64,000 nt of DNA from Flavilitoribacter sp020436695 (GCA_041392665.1 JAWKLQ010000002.1:62001-126000), one strand, 5' to 3'; counted from the first letter of the stretch, positions 1 to 10,135 are shown. A program made the numbers and translations. Notes: generated by a model from the letters alone, not told the origin.

Positions 1-85
1 ATTGAATGGCGTAGTAGGTAGACACGAAATTGGCTCCCCACACAAAATAGATAAAGAAATAGGCCAGCAGGACTAGGTTTCTCAC
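1..85 (-). CDS. EamA/DMT-family transporter, N-terminal fragment (runs off the left edge)
   Basis: The first 28 codons of a minus-strand gene are visible, starting at GTG (83-85). An in-frame TAA lies a few codons upstream, so no earlier start is available. The translation is a hydrophobic first membrane helix with the segment VWGANFVSTYYAIQ. That matches the WG(S/A)xFxxxxxAI signature at the start of EamA/DMT inner-membrane permeases, which export or import small metabolites. Substrate cannot be told. Only the N-terminus is in the window, so the call rests on one motif. Confidence 0.5.
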   Translation of the reverse strand, partial: MRNLVLLAYFFIYFVWGANFVSTYYAIQ

Positions 86-107
86 ACCTTCACCGTTTAA
101 TTTTTAG

Positions 108-243
108 TCAGGTCCATAGTCGTAAGTCTATCGGTCGTAAGTCAAAGAACTGTTTACCGGACATTCAGCTTTGTATTCTTAGACGAAGCCAAACCTCCTG
201 TCAGCCCCTTGACTTCCATGGACTTACGACTTACGACTCAAAG
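108..243. repeat. Inverted intergenic repeat, word GTCGTAAGTC
   Basis: The word GTCGTAAGTC occurs twice near 119-143. Its reverse complement GACTTACGAC occurs in two overlapping copies near 220-238, flanked by matching TCCAT/ATGGA. The whole gap between the transporter fragment and the cyclase gene is therefore an imperfect inverted array. The same word fills 26568-26640. The function is unknown; it may fold as a terminator-like or cruciform structure. Confidence 0.6.
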
Positions 244-287
244 ACTGCCCAGACTAACATCAATTTGCAGGCGCAAATATAAACGGA

Positions 288-1091
288 TTACCCTTCCGGC
301 AAAAGCGCTACCATCCGTAAAGGACCGCCACTACCCCCTTTAATTTTCATGGGCAACGCGATCACCCAGGCACCACGGGCCGGGAGTTCCTCCAGATTGG
401 CCAGGTTTTCAAAACCCAGTATGTTTTGGCCGTATAGAATACGATGACTTTCAAATAACTGCGATTGCCCGTAATCGATACTTGGCGTATCCAAACCTAC
501 CGCTTTGACGTTGCGATTTTCAATCAGCCAGGTAGCCAGAGCCGGGTCCAGGCCGGGGAAATGTAACTTGGCCACGGCTTCCTGCCCCCGCTCGTCGGTA
601 CCCATATAGGCGACCCGGTCGGGCCAGAACTTCCCGTAACCAGTTCGGATCAGCAGGATGGCATCTTCGGGCATCGGCCCATTGGCGGCTTCCCAGGTCT
701 CAATATCGGCTACCGAGATCTGGTAATCGGGATGACCATCCGCCTTTGCGGAAACATCCACCACAATAGCCTCCCCAATACCTCTTTCCAGTGGGATCTC
801 ATCTACCGACCACTTACCTTCCGAAAAATGTACGGGTGCATCCAGGTGCGTACCGCCGTGCTCAGCCAGGCAAAACTGATAGGCAGAATAGTAATAATTC
901 CCCGGAGTCATGCCGGCGAAGACCGTATCCAAATGGAAAGATTCGGCGGTGGGCCAGAATACGGCATTCTCGTCAAAATCGTGGGTCAGATCGATCCAGC
1001 GGCCTGTTGGAAAACCGGTGGCTGTTTCTTCGGTTGTTGTTTTGCATCCGAGGGAGAGAAGGATCAATAATAGCGGATAGATTTGTTTCAT
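288..1091 (-). CDS. Cyclase-family lipoprotein (kynurenine formamidase-like fold)
   Basis: This 267-aa protein has the metal-binding signature HGGTHLDAPVHF of the cyclase/KynB family, whose members are metal-dependent amidases or hydrolases acting on N-formylkynurenine or other small amides and lactones. The ATG at 1089-1091 is preferred over a start twelve codons upstream because it opens directly into a lipoprotein signal (MKQIYPLLLILLSLGC, Cys16). The enzyme is therefore probably anchored in the envelope, unlike cytosolic KynB. No tryptophan-catabolism genes are nearby, so the substrate is left open. It is transcribed convergently with nothing; a repeat array lies downstream of its stop. 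Confidence 0.75.
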   Translation of the reverse strand: MKQIYPLLLILLSLGCKTTTEETATGFPTGRWIDLTHDFDENAVFWPTAESFHLDTVFAGMTPGNYYYSAYQFCLAEHGGTHLDAPVHFSEGKWSVDEIPLERGIGEAIVVDVSAKADGHPDYQISVADIETWEAANGPMPEDAILLIRTGYGKFWPDRVAYMGTDERGQEAVAKLHFPGLDPALATWLIENRNVKAVGLDTPSIDYGQSQLFESHRILYGQNILGFENLANLEELPARGAWVIALPMKIKGGSGGPLRMVALLPEG

Positions 1092-1303
1092 CTTATCGGG
1101 TTTGGTGTTGACTTTGTAAAGTAACAATTGCCTTTCAGCTAAACAAGTATTCGCGCTCCGGCGTTAATCCACTAGTAAGCTTGTACGTCAACTGATTGAT
1201 TTACTCCCACTAGCCCTCAATTTGTCTGCCACGGATTTCCGGAATTTACACCATTATTCATGCCCCCGGCATCTTAAATCTAAAGCGTTTTCACCCGAAA
1301 AAA

Positions 1304-2689
1304 ATGAACAGACCTATTCTATCTTTCCCAAACCAATGGCACTGGTATTCCATTATTGCACTATTCTTTGCACTATCTTTTTTCCAATCCTGCACAAAGG
1401 ATGCAGCGTCCAACGCATCCGGTGAGCCACTTATACAAACTCCCAGGGAGGCCTATTTTTCTGCCCTCGACTCCAACGGTCTGGCCAATACCCAAATGGC
1501 CAAAGCCTGGCAAGAGGCGGGAATCAGTTCCCTATCCGACAGCGTGCTGGTGGATGCTCCATTTCAGGAAACCGGTTATTTCCGGGCCGAGGAACCGGCT
1601 GCGCATGTCTATCGTATGCAGTTGCTCGAAGGAGAATTACTGCAAATGGGACTAACTACGATGCCGGACAGTATCCTGTTCTTTCTGGATCTGTTTCGGA
1701 TAGAGGCCACCGACAGTACCACCCACTACCGTCATCTTTTTAATGCCGAGAACTACCAAACCGACAGTCTTAGCTACGAAGTAACAGAAGCAGGTATTTA
1801 TCTGCTCCGTATCCAGCCGGAATTGTTAGCCACCTGCCGCTATACGCTTCAGTTGATCGTACAACCGGTCTATGGTATGTTTCCGGTAAGCGGCAAGGGA
1901 AACCGTGACATCTGGAGTTTTTGGGGCGATCCGCGCGACGGCGGCAGGCGCTCCCACCAGGGCATAGACATCTTCGCCCGTCGCGGTACCCCCGTCGTGG
2001 CGGCCATGGATGGTGTTGTGCGCAGCGTGCGAAACAGAGGACTAGGCGGCAAACAGGTATGGCTCAGTGATCCACAGCGCAACCAATCACTCTATTATGC
2101 TCATCTGGATAGCCAACTGGTCAATGAAGGACAACAGGTACAGGCCGGCGACACCCTCGGGCTGGTGGGCAATACCGGCAATGCCCGTAATACACGTCCG
2201 CATCTGCACTTCGGCATTTACCGACGAGGACGGGGCGCTATTGATCCGCATCCTTTTGTGGCATTTCAAAGTAATGATTTGCCTACCGTCACCGCCGATA
2301 CGTCGCGTCTGGGTCAGTTCGGCCGGGTGAGCCGTTACAATACTACCCTACAGGCCGCACCGCATCCCCGCAGCGAGATACTGGCTTCCCTGGATCGATA
2401 TTTGCCGTTGGAGATTGTGGCGGCCAGCAAGTTTTGGTACCGGGTACGAACTGCAGCGGGTCAGTCGGGATATTTGCCGGTGGGCCGGGTGGATCGAACG
2501 GACAATAGTATTCGCACCATCAAACCATCCATGCTGGTAGAATTACTAAACGAACCAAAGCCCGATGCAGTGCCCATTGGAAAAGTGGCAGCCGAAGAAG
2601 CCCTGGCGGTGGTGGGGCAAAATGGAGAGTTTCAATTGGTACGGGATGAGAACGGGATGCTGGGATGGCTGCCAACATCGGTCCATTAG
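1304..2689 (+). CDS. M23 (LytM-type) zinc endopeptidase lipoprotein with SH3-like tail
   Basis: This is a 461-aa lipoprotein; the start opens into a hydrophobic stretch ending in a lipobox with Cys30. A central peptidase M23 domain (about residues 195-315) carries the zinc ligands of the family: HxxxD in SHQGIDIFARRG near residue 218 and HxH in RPHLHFGIY near 298. The preceding region (40-190) resembles a pre-peptidase beta domain. The C-terminal 130 residues hold two SH3-like segments (for example WYRVRTAAGQSGYLPVGRV), which usually bind peptidoglycan. The role is probably cleavage of peptidoglycan cross-links in the periplasm. It is a stand-alone gene. Confidence 0.85.
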   Translation: MNRPILSFPNQWHWYSIIALFFALSFFQSCTKDAASNASGEPLIQTPREAYFSALDSNGLANTQMAKAWQEAGISSLSDSVLVDAPFQETGYFRAEEPAAHVYRMQLLEGELLQMGLTTMPDSILFFLDLFRIEATDSTTHYRHLFNAENYQTDSLSYEVTEAGIYLLRIQPELLATCRYTLQLIVQPVYGMFPVSGKGNRDIWSFWGDPRDGGRRSHQGIDIFARRGTPVVAAMDGVVRSVRNRGLGGKQVWLSDPQRNQSLYYAHLDSQLVNEGQQVQAGDTLGLVGNTGNARNTRPHLHFGIYRRGRGAIDPHPFVAFQSNDLPTVTADTSRLGQFGRVSRYNTTLQAAPHPRSEILASLDRYLPLEIVAASKFWYRVRTAAGQSGYLPVGRVDRTDNSIRTIKPSMLVELLNEPKPDAVPIGKVAAEEALAVVGQNGEFQLVRDENGMLGWLPTSVH

Positions 2690-2811
2690 CGAAATAGTAC
2701 GCTGCTTATTTATCTCATCACCGGACCATCACATCTTAATACTAACCCCAGTAGAATGCTCTCTATGGAACTTTTAACGTAAGTCCCCCGTTAGCACCCA
2801 TAAAAACAAAA

Positions 2812-3678
2812 ATGACTAAATCCCACCTCCTAGTCCTATTCGGCATGCTGTTCTTGTGCAATGCCTGCCATTCCCAAAGTGATAACAGTACTGAGTATGC
2901 CCGTGCGCGTAACGCTTTTCACACTCAACTGACCAGCGAGATCAAAGCGCCGCAAACTTACTCGGAATTCGATGACGTACGAGGTACAGTGAAGCAGCTA
3001 AGCTATCCCTCCGGCGATCTGCGGCTTAAGGCTTTGCTGGATACCACCAATCTGGAATCCGGCAAAAAAAGCCCCGTCCTGGTTTATCTTCATGGTGGCT
3101 TTTCTCTCGATTACGCCGATGTTACAGTCTGCCGCCCGTTTATCGACGCCGGATACCTGGTCTTCGCGCCCACCTATCGTGGAGAAAACGGCAATCCCGG
3201 GAATTTCGAATTCTTCTTAGGTGAAGTAGACGACATCAAGGCTGCCATTAACTGGCTGGCCAGCCAGGAATATGTCGATCGGGAGAACATCTATGTCTTC
3301 GGCCATAGCATCGGAGGCGGCTTATCACTCCTTACGACTTTCCATCCCGACATTCCGGTGAAAAGATCCGGTAGTTGTGCCGGCATTTATTACGATGAGA
3401 ATTTCGCTTATTGGGCGGAAGAGGATGGTATTGTTCCCTTCGACTATGAAAATGATAATGAACTATTCTGGAGACTGCCTATCTATACTCTGGAGCATAT
3501 GACCAGGGATCATCTCATGTATATTGGCAATAACGATTACTACAAAGAAGATAAAGCAGACTTCGAGGATATGTATCCGAACCAGGATACCCGCCTGCAA
3601 CTGGTAAAGGTAAAAGGCGATCACCAGTCCAGCCTACCGGTAGCAATTAAGCAGTTCCTGGACGACATAAGGAAATAA
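2812..3678 (+). CDS. Alpha/beta-hydrolase (prolyl-oligopeptidase/dienelactone type) lipoprotein
   Basis: This 288-aa protein begins with a signal peptide ending in a lipobox-like LCNAC (Cys19). The oxyanion region VLVYLHGGF (about residues 85-93) and the nucleophile elbow GHSIGGG (about 164-170, Ser166) are intact. A C-terminal GDHQSS supplies the likely catalytic His. The fold is that of S9/dienelactone-hydrolase-type esterases or peptidases. The short distance to the downstream SusC suggests, but does not prove, a role in processing a glycan ester. No PUL family is assigned. Confidence 0.8.
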   Translation: MTKSHLLVLFGMLFLCNACHSQSDNSTEYARARNAFHTQLTSEIKAPQTYSEFDDVRGTVKQLSYPSGDLRLKALLDTTNLESGKKSPVLVYLHGGFSLDYADVTVCRPFIDAGYLVFAPTYRGENGNPGNFEFFLGEVDDIKAAINWLASQEYVDRENIYVFGHSIGGGLSLLTTFHPDIPVKRSGSCAGIYYDENFAYWAEEDGIVPFDYENDNELFWRLPIYTLEHMTRDHLMYIGNNDYYKEDKADFEDMYPNQDTRLQLVKVKGDHQSSLPVAIKQFLDDIRK

Positions 3679-3766
3679 AAACAGCAATTAATTTTGCATT
3701 ACGTCCTACTTGCCGGATATTGTACGGTGACAATTTTTGTCGCAAAAACCTAGAAAAGCTCACCAT

Positions 3767-6700
3767 ATGTTACGAAAAACCTACTTGTGGCTGGTTCTCA
3801 GCCTCATGGCTGGTCATGTTATGGCCCAAACCACCGTGCGCGGGGTGGTCACCGATGCCGAATCGGGCACACCATTGCCGGGCGTCAATATTCTCGAGAT
3901 CGGCACAACCAATGGTGCTTCTACGGATATTGACGGAAATTACTCCATTACTGTCGGCGCGGATGCCGTTCTCCAGTATAGTTATATCGGATTTCAGGTA
4001 CAGGAGATACCGGTCAATAATCAGAGTATCATCAATGTAATGCTGGCTACCGATGCCGAGACCCTGGATGAGGTAGTAGTGATCGGGTATGGCGTTCAGC
4101 GCAAAAAAGACCTGACCGGCTCGGTAAGCCAGGTGGGCGGAGATGATCTGCAAAACCTGCCCGTTTCCCGAGTGGATAACATGCTACAGGGACGCGCTTC
4201 CGGCGTACAGGTGTCCCAGATCAGCGGTCAGCCGGGTGCGGCAACCACCATCCGTATCCGGGGTGGCAACTCCATTCAGGGGAACAACGAACCACTATGG
4301 GTGATCGACGGGATCATCGTCGGAACAGATTACAACCTGAACAACCTGAATACCAATGACATCGAATCCATCGACATTCTGAAAGACGCGGTGGCAGTCT
4401 CCATCTACGGAACGCGTGGCGCCAACGGGGTGATCCTGGTGACTACCAAAAGTGGAGCCGGAGCAGAGGGTACCAATGTTTCTTTCAATGTTTACCGAGG
4501 TTTCCAATCCCTGGTCACACAGGTGGATTTCCTGAATGGAGCTGAACATGCGGCTTACGCCAATGAAGACGCCGAGTTCCGCAGCTCCGCACTTCCCTTC
4601 CCGGATCTGAGCACCGTACCCGATGTAGACTGGATCGATCAGGTAACCGACCCGGCCGCGGTAACCAATGTGGATGCGTCGGTTTCCGGAACATCCAACA
4701 ATGGGAAAGTAAACTATTACCTGTCCGGCAACTACTTCAACCAGGATGGGATCGTGCGGGCAAGCGGCATCGAGAAATACATTTTCCGCACCAATATGGA
4801 TATCGAGCTATCGGACCAGTTTAAGGTCGGTTTCCGGGTCAATTTATCTAGTATCCGCCAGGAGAACCCCAAGTTCAATATCGACGGGCTTTACCTGAGC
4901 ACCACGCCGACCCGGGCCATTTATGACGCGGACGGCAACTTTACGGCGCTTGATCCCATTACCGATGGTATCACTTCCAATTACGAAGCTGATATCCAGT
5001 TGCGGGAAAACCACAATCTGGTCACGAACCTGCTGGGCAACGTCTACCTGGAATTTAAGCCGATTGAAAATCTGGTCTTTCGTACTACCATCAGTCCGGA
5101 GATCGATGATTTCAAGCAAAACATCTTCAATCCGGGCGCCCTGCCCAACAACCTGATCATTCAGAATGGTGGTAATGCCCGGGTAAATAATTCACTACAG
5201 AAAAGCTACATTAACGAAAATACACTGACCTACCGCACCGATATCGGCGAAAACGATCACCTTACGGTCCTCGCCGGTTTCACCCTGCAAAAGACCCAGT
5301 ATGAATACAGCTACGCCGCTTCTCAGGGCTTGTCCAATGACGTCACCGGATACAATAACCTGGCATTCGGCGCCGACCCTACCCGCAACGAGGTGGGCTC
5401 CAGCTACAATGCGTTTCAGCTGGTGTCCTATCTGGGTAGGATCAATTATTCTCTGAATGATAAGATCCTGTTTACAGTCGTAGGCCGTTTGGACGGTTCC
5501 TCCCGCTTCGCTCCGGGCAATAAATATGCTTTCTTCCCTTCTGCCGCTTTGGCGTGGCGACTGACCGAGGAAGATTTTATCCGGGATATGAACCTGTTCA
5601 GCAACCTCAAGTTAAGGGCCAGTTACGGCTTGTCCGGTAGCCAGGCTATTCCTTCCTACCGCACGCTGGCGATCCTGAATGCCGCCAATACTACCTTCGG
5701 CGGCACCGAAAAACCGGGCGTAGTACTCGGCCGTCCGGAAAACCCGGACCTGAAATGGGAAACTACCCGGCAGTTGGACATCGGCCTGGAAATGGGCTTT
5801 TTTGAAAACCGGCTCGCCGTGGAGATCGACTATTACCAAAAAGAAACGCAGGACCTGCTGCTGAATGCACAGTTACCCCGACAGACCGGCTTTGTGAGCA
5901 AATTACAGAACATTGGAAAAGTAGAGAACAAAGGGCTCGAACTGCTGGTGAACAGCGCCAACGTACGTACGGATGACTTCCAGTGGTCGACTACCCTGAC
6001 CATCTCCGGCAACCGCAATAAGGTGGTGGATCTGGGCGGTGTAGATTTCATCAACCTCGTCGTTCCGACGCAGCAGGGCGGTACCGGTGCCCGGCTGATC
6101 GTAGGCGAGAGTGTTCCGGTATTCACCGGTGTACGCTATCTGGGCACCTGGAAATCTCAGGAAGAGATCGATGCGGCCGGTCTTGGCGGAAATCACGATG
6201 TAGGCGGTCCTCATTTTGAAGATACGAACGGTGACGGTGAAGTGAACGAAGATGATTTCATCGTGCTGGGTAGTCCACAGCCGGATTTCTACTTCGGTAT
6301 CGGCAACACCTTCATGTTCAAAAATTTCGAACTCGACTTTTTCTTCCAGGGTACGCAGGGGAATGAGGTGTTCAACAGTCTTACCCAAACCGCTCTGTTC
6401 GGCCGGCCGGAAACCACCAAATACAAGGAAACCCTGGATCGCTGGACACCGGAGAATCCAACTTCGGACATTCCCAGAGCAGGTACGGTCGCCTCTTTGT
6501 CAGAGGTATACAACAACTCCGCTTTGATCGAAGACGGGTCACATATCCGATTGAAGAGTTTGCGTCTCGGCTATACTTTCTCCGGTGAGCAATTGGGCAT
6601 CCGCGGTATCAAAGGCATCAACCTTTATCTGAGCGGATCGAATCTGTTTGTGATCTCTAATTTCCGGTTGAAAGACCCGGAGACCAGCCAGTTCTCCCGG

Positions 6701-6787
6701 AGTAGTGACAACCTGTCTTTCGGTTTTTCCAGAGGGCAGTATCCAAGTACACGGGTAGTATCGGTGGGTGCGCGGATTGATTTTTAA
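3767..6787 (+). CDS. SusC/RagA-type TonB-linked outer-membrane transporter (first SusCD pair)
   Basis: This 1006-aa outer-membrane transporter imports oligosaccharides using TonB energy together with the SusD lipoprotein encoded next. The ATG at 3767 is preferred over a TTG at 3737 because it opens a clean signal peptide ending HVMAQ. In order it shows a carboxypeptidase-D-like regulatory domain (about 20-105), the SusC hallmark EVVVIGYGVQRKKDLTGSV, a TonB plug (about 120-235, with RIRGGNS and YGTRGANGVILVTTKSG), and a long beta-barrel ending in an aromatic-type C-terminus (GARIDF). The length is normal for the family. The substrate is unknown; the linked sulfatase suggests a sulfated glycan. 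Confidence 0.93.
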   Translation: MLRKTYLWLVLSLMAGHVMAQTTVRGVVTDAESGTPLPGVNILEIGTTNGASTDIDGNYSITVGADAVLQYSYIGFQVQEIPVNNQSIINVMLATDAETLDEVVVIGYGVQRKKDLTGSVSQVGGDDLQNLPVSRVDNMLQGRASGVQVSQISGQPGAATTIRIRGGNSIQGNNEPLWVIDGIIVGTDYNLNNLNTNDIESIDILKDAVAVSIYGTRGANGVILVTTKSGAGAEGTNVSFNVYRGFQSLVTQVDFLNGAEHAAYANEDAEFRSSALPFPDLSTVPDVDWIDQVTDPAAVTNVDASVSGTSNNGKVNYYLSGNYFNQDGIVRASGIEKYIFRTNMDIELSDQFKVGFRVNLSSIRQENPKFNIDGLYLSTTPTRAIYDADGNFTALDPITDGITSNYEADIQLRENHNLVTNLLGNVYLEFKPIENLVFRTTISPEIDDFKQNIFNPGALPNNLIIQNGGNARVNNSLQKSYINENTLTYRTDIGENDHLTVLAGFTLQKTQYEYSYAASQGLSNDVTGYNNLAFGADPTRNEVGSSYNAFQLVSYLGRINYSLNDKILFTVVGRLDGSSRFAPGNKYAFFPSAALAWRLTEEDFIRDMNLFSNLKLRASYGLSGSQAIPSYRTLAILNAANTTFGGTEKPGVVLGRPENPDLKWETTRQLDIGLEMGFFENRLAVEIDYYQKETQDLLLNAQLPRQTGFVSKLQNIGKVENKGLELLVNSANVRTDDFQWSTTLTISGNRNKVVDLGGVDFINLVVPTQQGGTGARLIVGESVPVFTGVRYLGTWKSQEEIDAAGLGGNHDVGGPHFEDTNGDGEVNEDDFIVLGSPQPDFYFGIGNTFMFKNFELDFFFQGTQGNEVFNSLTQTALFGRPETTKYKETLDRWTPENPTSDIPRAGTVASLSEVYNNSALIEDGSHIRLKSLRLGYTFSGEQLGIRGIKGINLYLSGSNLFVISNFRLKDPETSQFSRSSDNLSFGFSRGQYPSTRVVSVGARIDF

Positions 6788-6810
6788 GATGCCAGAGAAG
6801 TTTGAGTTCT

Positions 6811-6848
6811 CAACGTCCAAGCATCCATCAATCCCAACATCCAATGAA
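6811..6848. repeat. Short CAACGTCCA/CATCCATCAATCC repeat between SusC and SusD
   Basis: Words CAACGTCCAAGCATCCATCAA and CCCAACATCCAATG match the GGACGTTGGGA family found at 22657-22743, 35804-35963 and 40144-40190. Here only one orientation is present. It lies exactly at the SusC-SusD junction, as at the second pair. Confidence 0.5.
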
Positions 6849-6866
6849 CCTTTAAACAAAACAATA

Positions 6867-8390
6867 ATGAAGATCTCCATAAAATTTACGGTCTGGTTAT
6901 TGACCATCGCCATTACCCTGGTCAGTTGCGACCAATTCCTGGAAGAGGATCCCAGGGATCTCGTTTCGCCGACCAACTTTTTTAACACGCCGGCCGAATT
7001 TGAGCTGGCCATTACGGGTCTGTACAATATTTACAAAGTCAATTCCCTGCACGGGAAGATCGGGCTGGATCGTTACTACGAGAACGGTGCCGACATCATC
7101 GGTCCCAATCGCGTTTTCGATCAGGTAGAGCCCACGCAGTCTTATTCACTGGGAGAAAGTAATATCAGTGCGATATCACAGGGCGGCGGTGCTCCGCTGA
7201 CCTGGCAGAACCTCTATGCCATTATTCTGAACGCCAATACCATCCTGGAAGAGTTGAGTACCAACGATAATGTAAGCCGGGATCAGAAGGATGTATTTGA
7301 GGCCGAAACACTTTATTTAAGGGCTTACGCCTACTACCACCTCACCAATCTCTGGGGGAATGTACCTTACTACCGTGACAACCTGCCCATTTCCGAGATC
7401 CAGGTATTGCCGCGTACCGATAAAACCCAGATCAGAAATGAGATCCTGCAGGATCTGGATCAGGCTGAAGATCTGTTACCTACTCAATACGCCTCCGACG
7501 GACTGGGCCGCGCCAGCCGCTGGGCCGCCGCCACATTGATGGTCAAAATCTATCTGATCCAACAGAAGTGGCAGGAAGCCAGGGATAAAGCCGTTGAGAT
7601 CATCAATAACTCGGGGCTGAGCCTGCTGGATGATTATGCCGCTGTCTTTGATCCGGATAATGAGTTTAATGCCGAAAGCATCTGGGAGATCAATTTTGTG
7701 AAGGATATCAATCAGAGCGACTGGGTGGATCATTTTACGCCACGTATCCGGGACGAGCCCAAAGATCCTACTCAACGTACTGCATTAAGTGCAGCACTGG
7801 CTGCACGGAATGAAGGCTTCACCGGTTACGGTCTGGCTATTCCGATACCTGGCTACGTCAATGATTTCCCAATGGATGATCTGCGCCGGTCTTCCAATAT
7901 TGTAACCGAATACCTGGGTTTCGAACTGAATTTCCCCTACATGGCGAAGATGTGGAACATCGACCAGATCAATTCTCCGCGCGGCAATCACGGCGACAAT
8001 AAGATCATCTTCCGTCTGGCCGACGTGTACCTCATGGCCGCCGAAGCCGAAAATGAACTGAACGGCCCCGATAATGCCTATCAATACATCAACAAGGTAC
8101 GGGAGCGGGCTTACGAGCCGGATCAACCACTATCGGGCCTGTCCAAGGAGCAGTTCCGTCAGGCGATCTATGATGAGCGGCGCTGGGAACTGGGTGGAGA
8201 AGGACATCGGCGCATGGACCTGATCCGCTGGGGCATCCTCGAACAGGTCGTAAAATCTACCGAATACCGGATCTGGAATCCGGCGGATAATATTCAACCG
8301 AGACATGTATTGTTGCCCATACCCCCTGAGGAGTTCAATCTCAATCCGGCGCTTCTGGACAGCGACCCAACGAATAATGGGTATCGGTAG
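6867..8390 (+). CDS. SusD/RagB-type nutrient-binding lipoprotein (first SusCD pair)
   Basis: This 507-aa surface lipoprotein caps its SusC barrel and binds the incoming glycan. The ATG at 6867 is chosen because it leads into a lipoprotein signal ending LVSC (Cys20). The upstream in-frame extension back to 6768 overlaps the susC end and is repeat sequence. Family features include the N-terminal DQFLEEDPRDLVSPTNFF after the lipid site, an internal TPR-like helical region (AETLYLRAYAYYHLTNLWGNVPYY), and the C-terminal RxDLIRWG and LPIPPEEFNLNP motifs. The stop lies 59 nt before the next gene, so susC, susD and the sulfatase probably form one transcript. Confidence 0.93.
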   Translation: MKISIKFTVWLLTIAITLVSCDQFLEEDPRDLVSPTNFFNTPAEFELAITGLYNIYKVNSLHGKIGLDRYYENGADIIGPNRVFDQVEPTQSYSLGESNISAISQGGGAPLTWQNLYAIILNANTILEELSTNDNVSRDQKDVFEAETLYLRAYAYYHLTNLWGNVPYYRDNLPISEIQVLPRTDKTQIRNEILQDLDQAEDLLPTQYASDGLGRASRWAAATLMVKIYLIQQKWQEARDKAVEIINNSGLSLLDDYAAVFDPDNEFNAESIWEINFVKDINQSDWVDHFTPRIRDEPKDPTQRTALSAALAARNEGFTGYGLAIPIPGYVNDFPMDDLRRSSNIVTEYLGFELNFPYMAKMWNIDQINSPRGNHGDNKIIFRLADVYLMAAEAENELNGPDNAYQYINKVRERAYEPDQPLSGLSKEQFRQAIYDERRWELGGEGHRRMDLIRWGILEQVVKSTEYRIWNPADNIQPRHVLLPIPPEEFNLNPALLDSDPTNNGYR

Positions 8391-8449
8391 ATAAAACAGT
8401 AAGTACCTATCTACTTCCTCAAAACACTGAAACTTCACAACCAAAGATC

Positions 8450-9901
8450 ATGAACAAACCGGGTATTTCCCTATCATTTCTGCTCTGCACTTTCATCGGG
8501 CTCAACCTGGGATGTAAAACAGGCGTCCGGGAAAATGCGACTCAGGAAGCAAACGCACTCAAAAACGTCGTTTTCATCCTGGTAGATGACCTGGGCTGGA
8601 ATGACCTGGGGGTTTATGGAAGTACTTTCCATGAAACTCCAAATCTGGACCGCCTGGCAGCGGAGAGTACCCTTTTCACCCACGCTTATACCCCAAATCC
8701 GGTCTGCTCTCCTACCCGGGCAGCCATTATGAGTGGGAAATACCCATCCCGGGTCGGCATTACCGACTGGATACCCGGCAATATGCCGCAGGATAAAAAG
8801 CTGCTGGGGCCACCCATCCGCAATGAACTGGCACTGGATGAGGTGACGCTGGCCGAGAGCCTCCGGTCTCACGGTTATCAGACTTTCTTTGCCGGTAAGT
8901 GGCATCTGGGGGAAGAAGGCCATTATCCGGAAGACCAGGGGTTCATGATCAACAAGGGAGGACACGATAAGGGATCGCCTCCCGGTGGCTATTATTCTCC
9001 TTATAAAAATCCCAAACTGACCGACGGGCCTGAAGGAGAATATCTGACCGACCGGCTTACGGATGAATCCATCAATTTTCTGCGAACCCACCAGGAAGAC
9101 CCTTTTTTGCTCTACCTATCCTTTTATACTGTTCATACTCCGATCCAGGCGGACCGGGCTTCCATTGAAAAATTTACCGCGAAACAGAAGGCGATGGGAC
9201 TGGACGGAGAAGCCGAACTGTCGCCTGAACATGATGTTTTCACCCGGGTGGTACAAAGCAATGCGGACTACGCCTCCATGGTGAATGCCATGGACCGGAA
9301 TGTAGGACGACTATTGGATACCCTGGAAGAGCTGGGATTAAAGGAAAACACCCTTGTCGTATTCACTTCGGATAATGGCGGGCTTTCCACGCTGTTTCCC
9401 GGCAGGACGGCGCCGACCTCCGTTCGTCCGCTACGCGCCGGCAAAGGCTGGCTGTATGAAGGAGGGTTGCGGGTTCCACTAATCATCCGCTCACCCTACA
9501 TGCATGGGCAACGTATCCATCCTCCCGTGGTCAGCATGGATCTGTACCCGACCGTTCTGGACCTGCTTGGCCTACCCTTGCAACCGGAGCAGCATATGGA
9601 CGGCAAAAGCCTGAAACCTCTGCTGAAAGGGGAAGTCGGAAGTGTACACGAATCGCTATTTTACCATTATCCGCACTATCACGGAAGTGGTTGGCGACCG
9701 GGTACAGCGGTGCGCCATGGCGACTGGAAACTGATCTACTTCTACGAAACGGACCAGTATGAATTGTACAATCTGGCAGAAGATGAGGAGGAACAACACG
9801 AACTGAGTGAGCAACATCCGGAAAAGCTGGCCGAACTGAAAAGTGAGCTGGAGCATTGGTTGACGGAGACCGGGTCGCTGACCCCGACGGTGAATCATTA
9901 G
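8450..9901 (+). CDS. Type I sulfatase (S1 family), lipoprotein
   Basis: This 483-aa arylsulfatase-like enzyme hydrolyses sulfate esters, probably on a glycan. The formylglycine site is of the Cys type: VCSPTRAAIMSGKYPSR, with Cys86 the residue expected to be converted by an anaerobic or aerobic formylglycine-generating enzyme. Upstream, the metal site FILVDDLGWNDLGVYG (about 42-57) is intact, and VVFTSDNGG supplies the later Asp-Asn pair. A lipobox LNLGC (Cys22) puts it in the envelope. It follows the first SusCD pair by 59 nt, so it probably acts on the same imported or surface-bound sulfated glycan. The sulfatase subfamily cannot be assigned by eye. Confidence 0.9.
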   Translation: MNKPGISLSFLLCTFIGLNLGCKTGVRENATQEANALKNVVFILVDDLGWNDLGVYGSTFHETPNLDRLAAESTLFTHAYTPNPVCSPTRAAIMSGKYPSRVGITDWIPGNMPQDKKLLGPPIRNELALDEVTLAESLRSHGYQTFFAGKWHLGEEGHYPEDQGFMINKGGHDKGSPPGGYYSPYKNPKLTDGPEGEYLTDRLTDESINFLRTHQEDPFLLYLSFYTVHTPIQADRASIEKFTAKQKAMGLDGEAELSPEHDVFTRVVQSNADYASMVNAMDRNVGRLLDTLEELGLKENTLVVFTSDNGGLSTLFPGRTAPTSVRPLRAGKGWLYEGGLRVPLIIRSPYMHGQRIHPPVVSMDLYPTVLDLLGLPLQPEQHMDGKSLKPLLKGEVGSVHESLFYHYPHYHGSGWRPGTAVRHGDWKLIYFYETDQYELYNLAEDEEEQHELSEQHPEKLAELKSELEHWLTETGSLTPTVNH

Positions 9902-9958
9902 GTGTCTGGCAACCTGAGAGATCACATACTGGCAGGAAATATAATGGACGTAGTTTTT

Positions 9959-10078
9959 ACCGCGAAGACGCAAGAGACGCAAAGTTTCGCAAAGATTGAG
10001 GAATTTGCCGCCGGCAAATTCTCTTCTCTTCTTAATAATCAAGGCCCTCTTTGCGTTGCTTCGCGTTCTTTACTCTTT
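9959..10078. repeat. Inverted intergenic repeat, word GCGAAGACGCAA, with 21-bp palindrome
   Basis: The left arm carries GCGAAGACGCAAGAGACGCAAAG. The right arm carries CTTTGCGTTGCTTCGCG. Between them, at 10001-10021, is a perfect hairpin (GAATTTGCC, three-base loop, GGCAAATTC). This accounts for most of the 343-base gap between the sulfatase and the converging TonB receptor; the remainder holds the terminator at 10136-10164. Short ORFs through it are not credible genes. Confidence 0.6.
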
Positions 10079-10135
10079 GCTATAAAAACTCTTCTTGTTA
10101 TGGCTATCCTGGCTCAACTTGCCTGAAATCAAAAA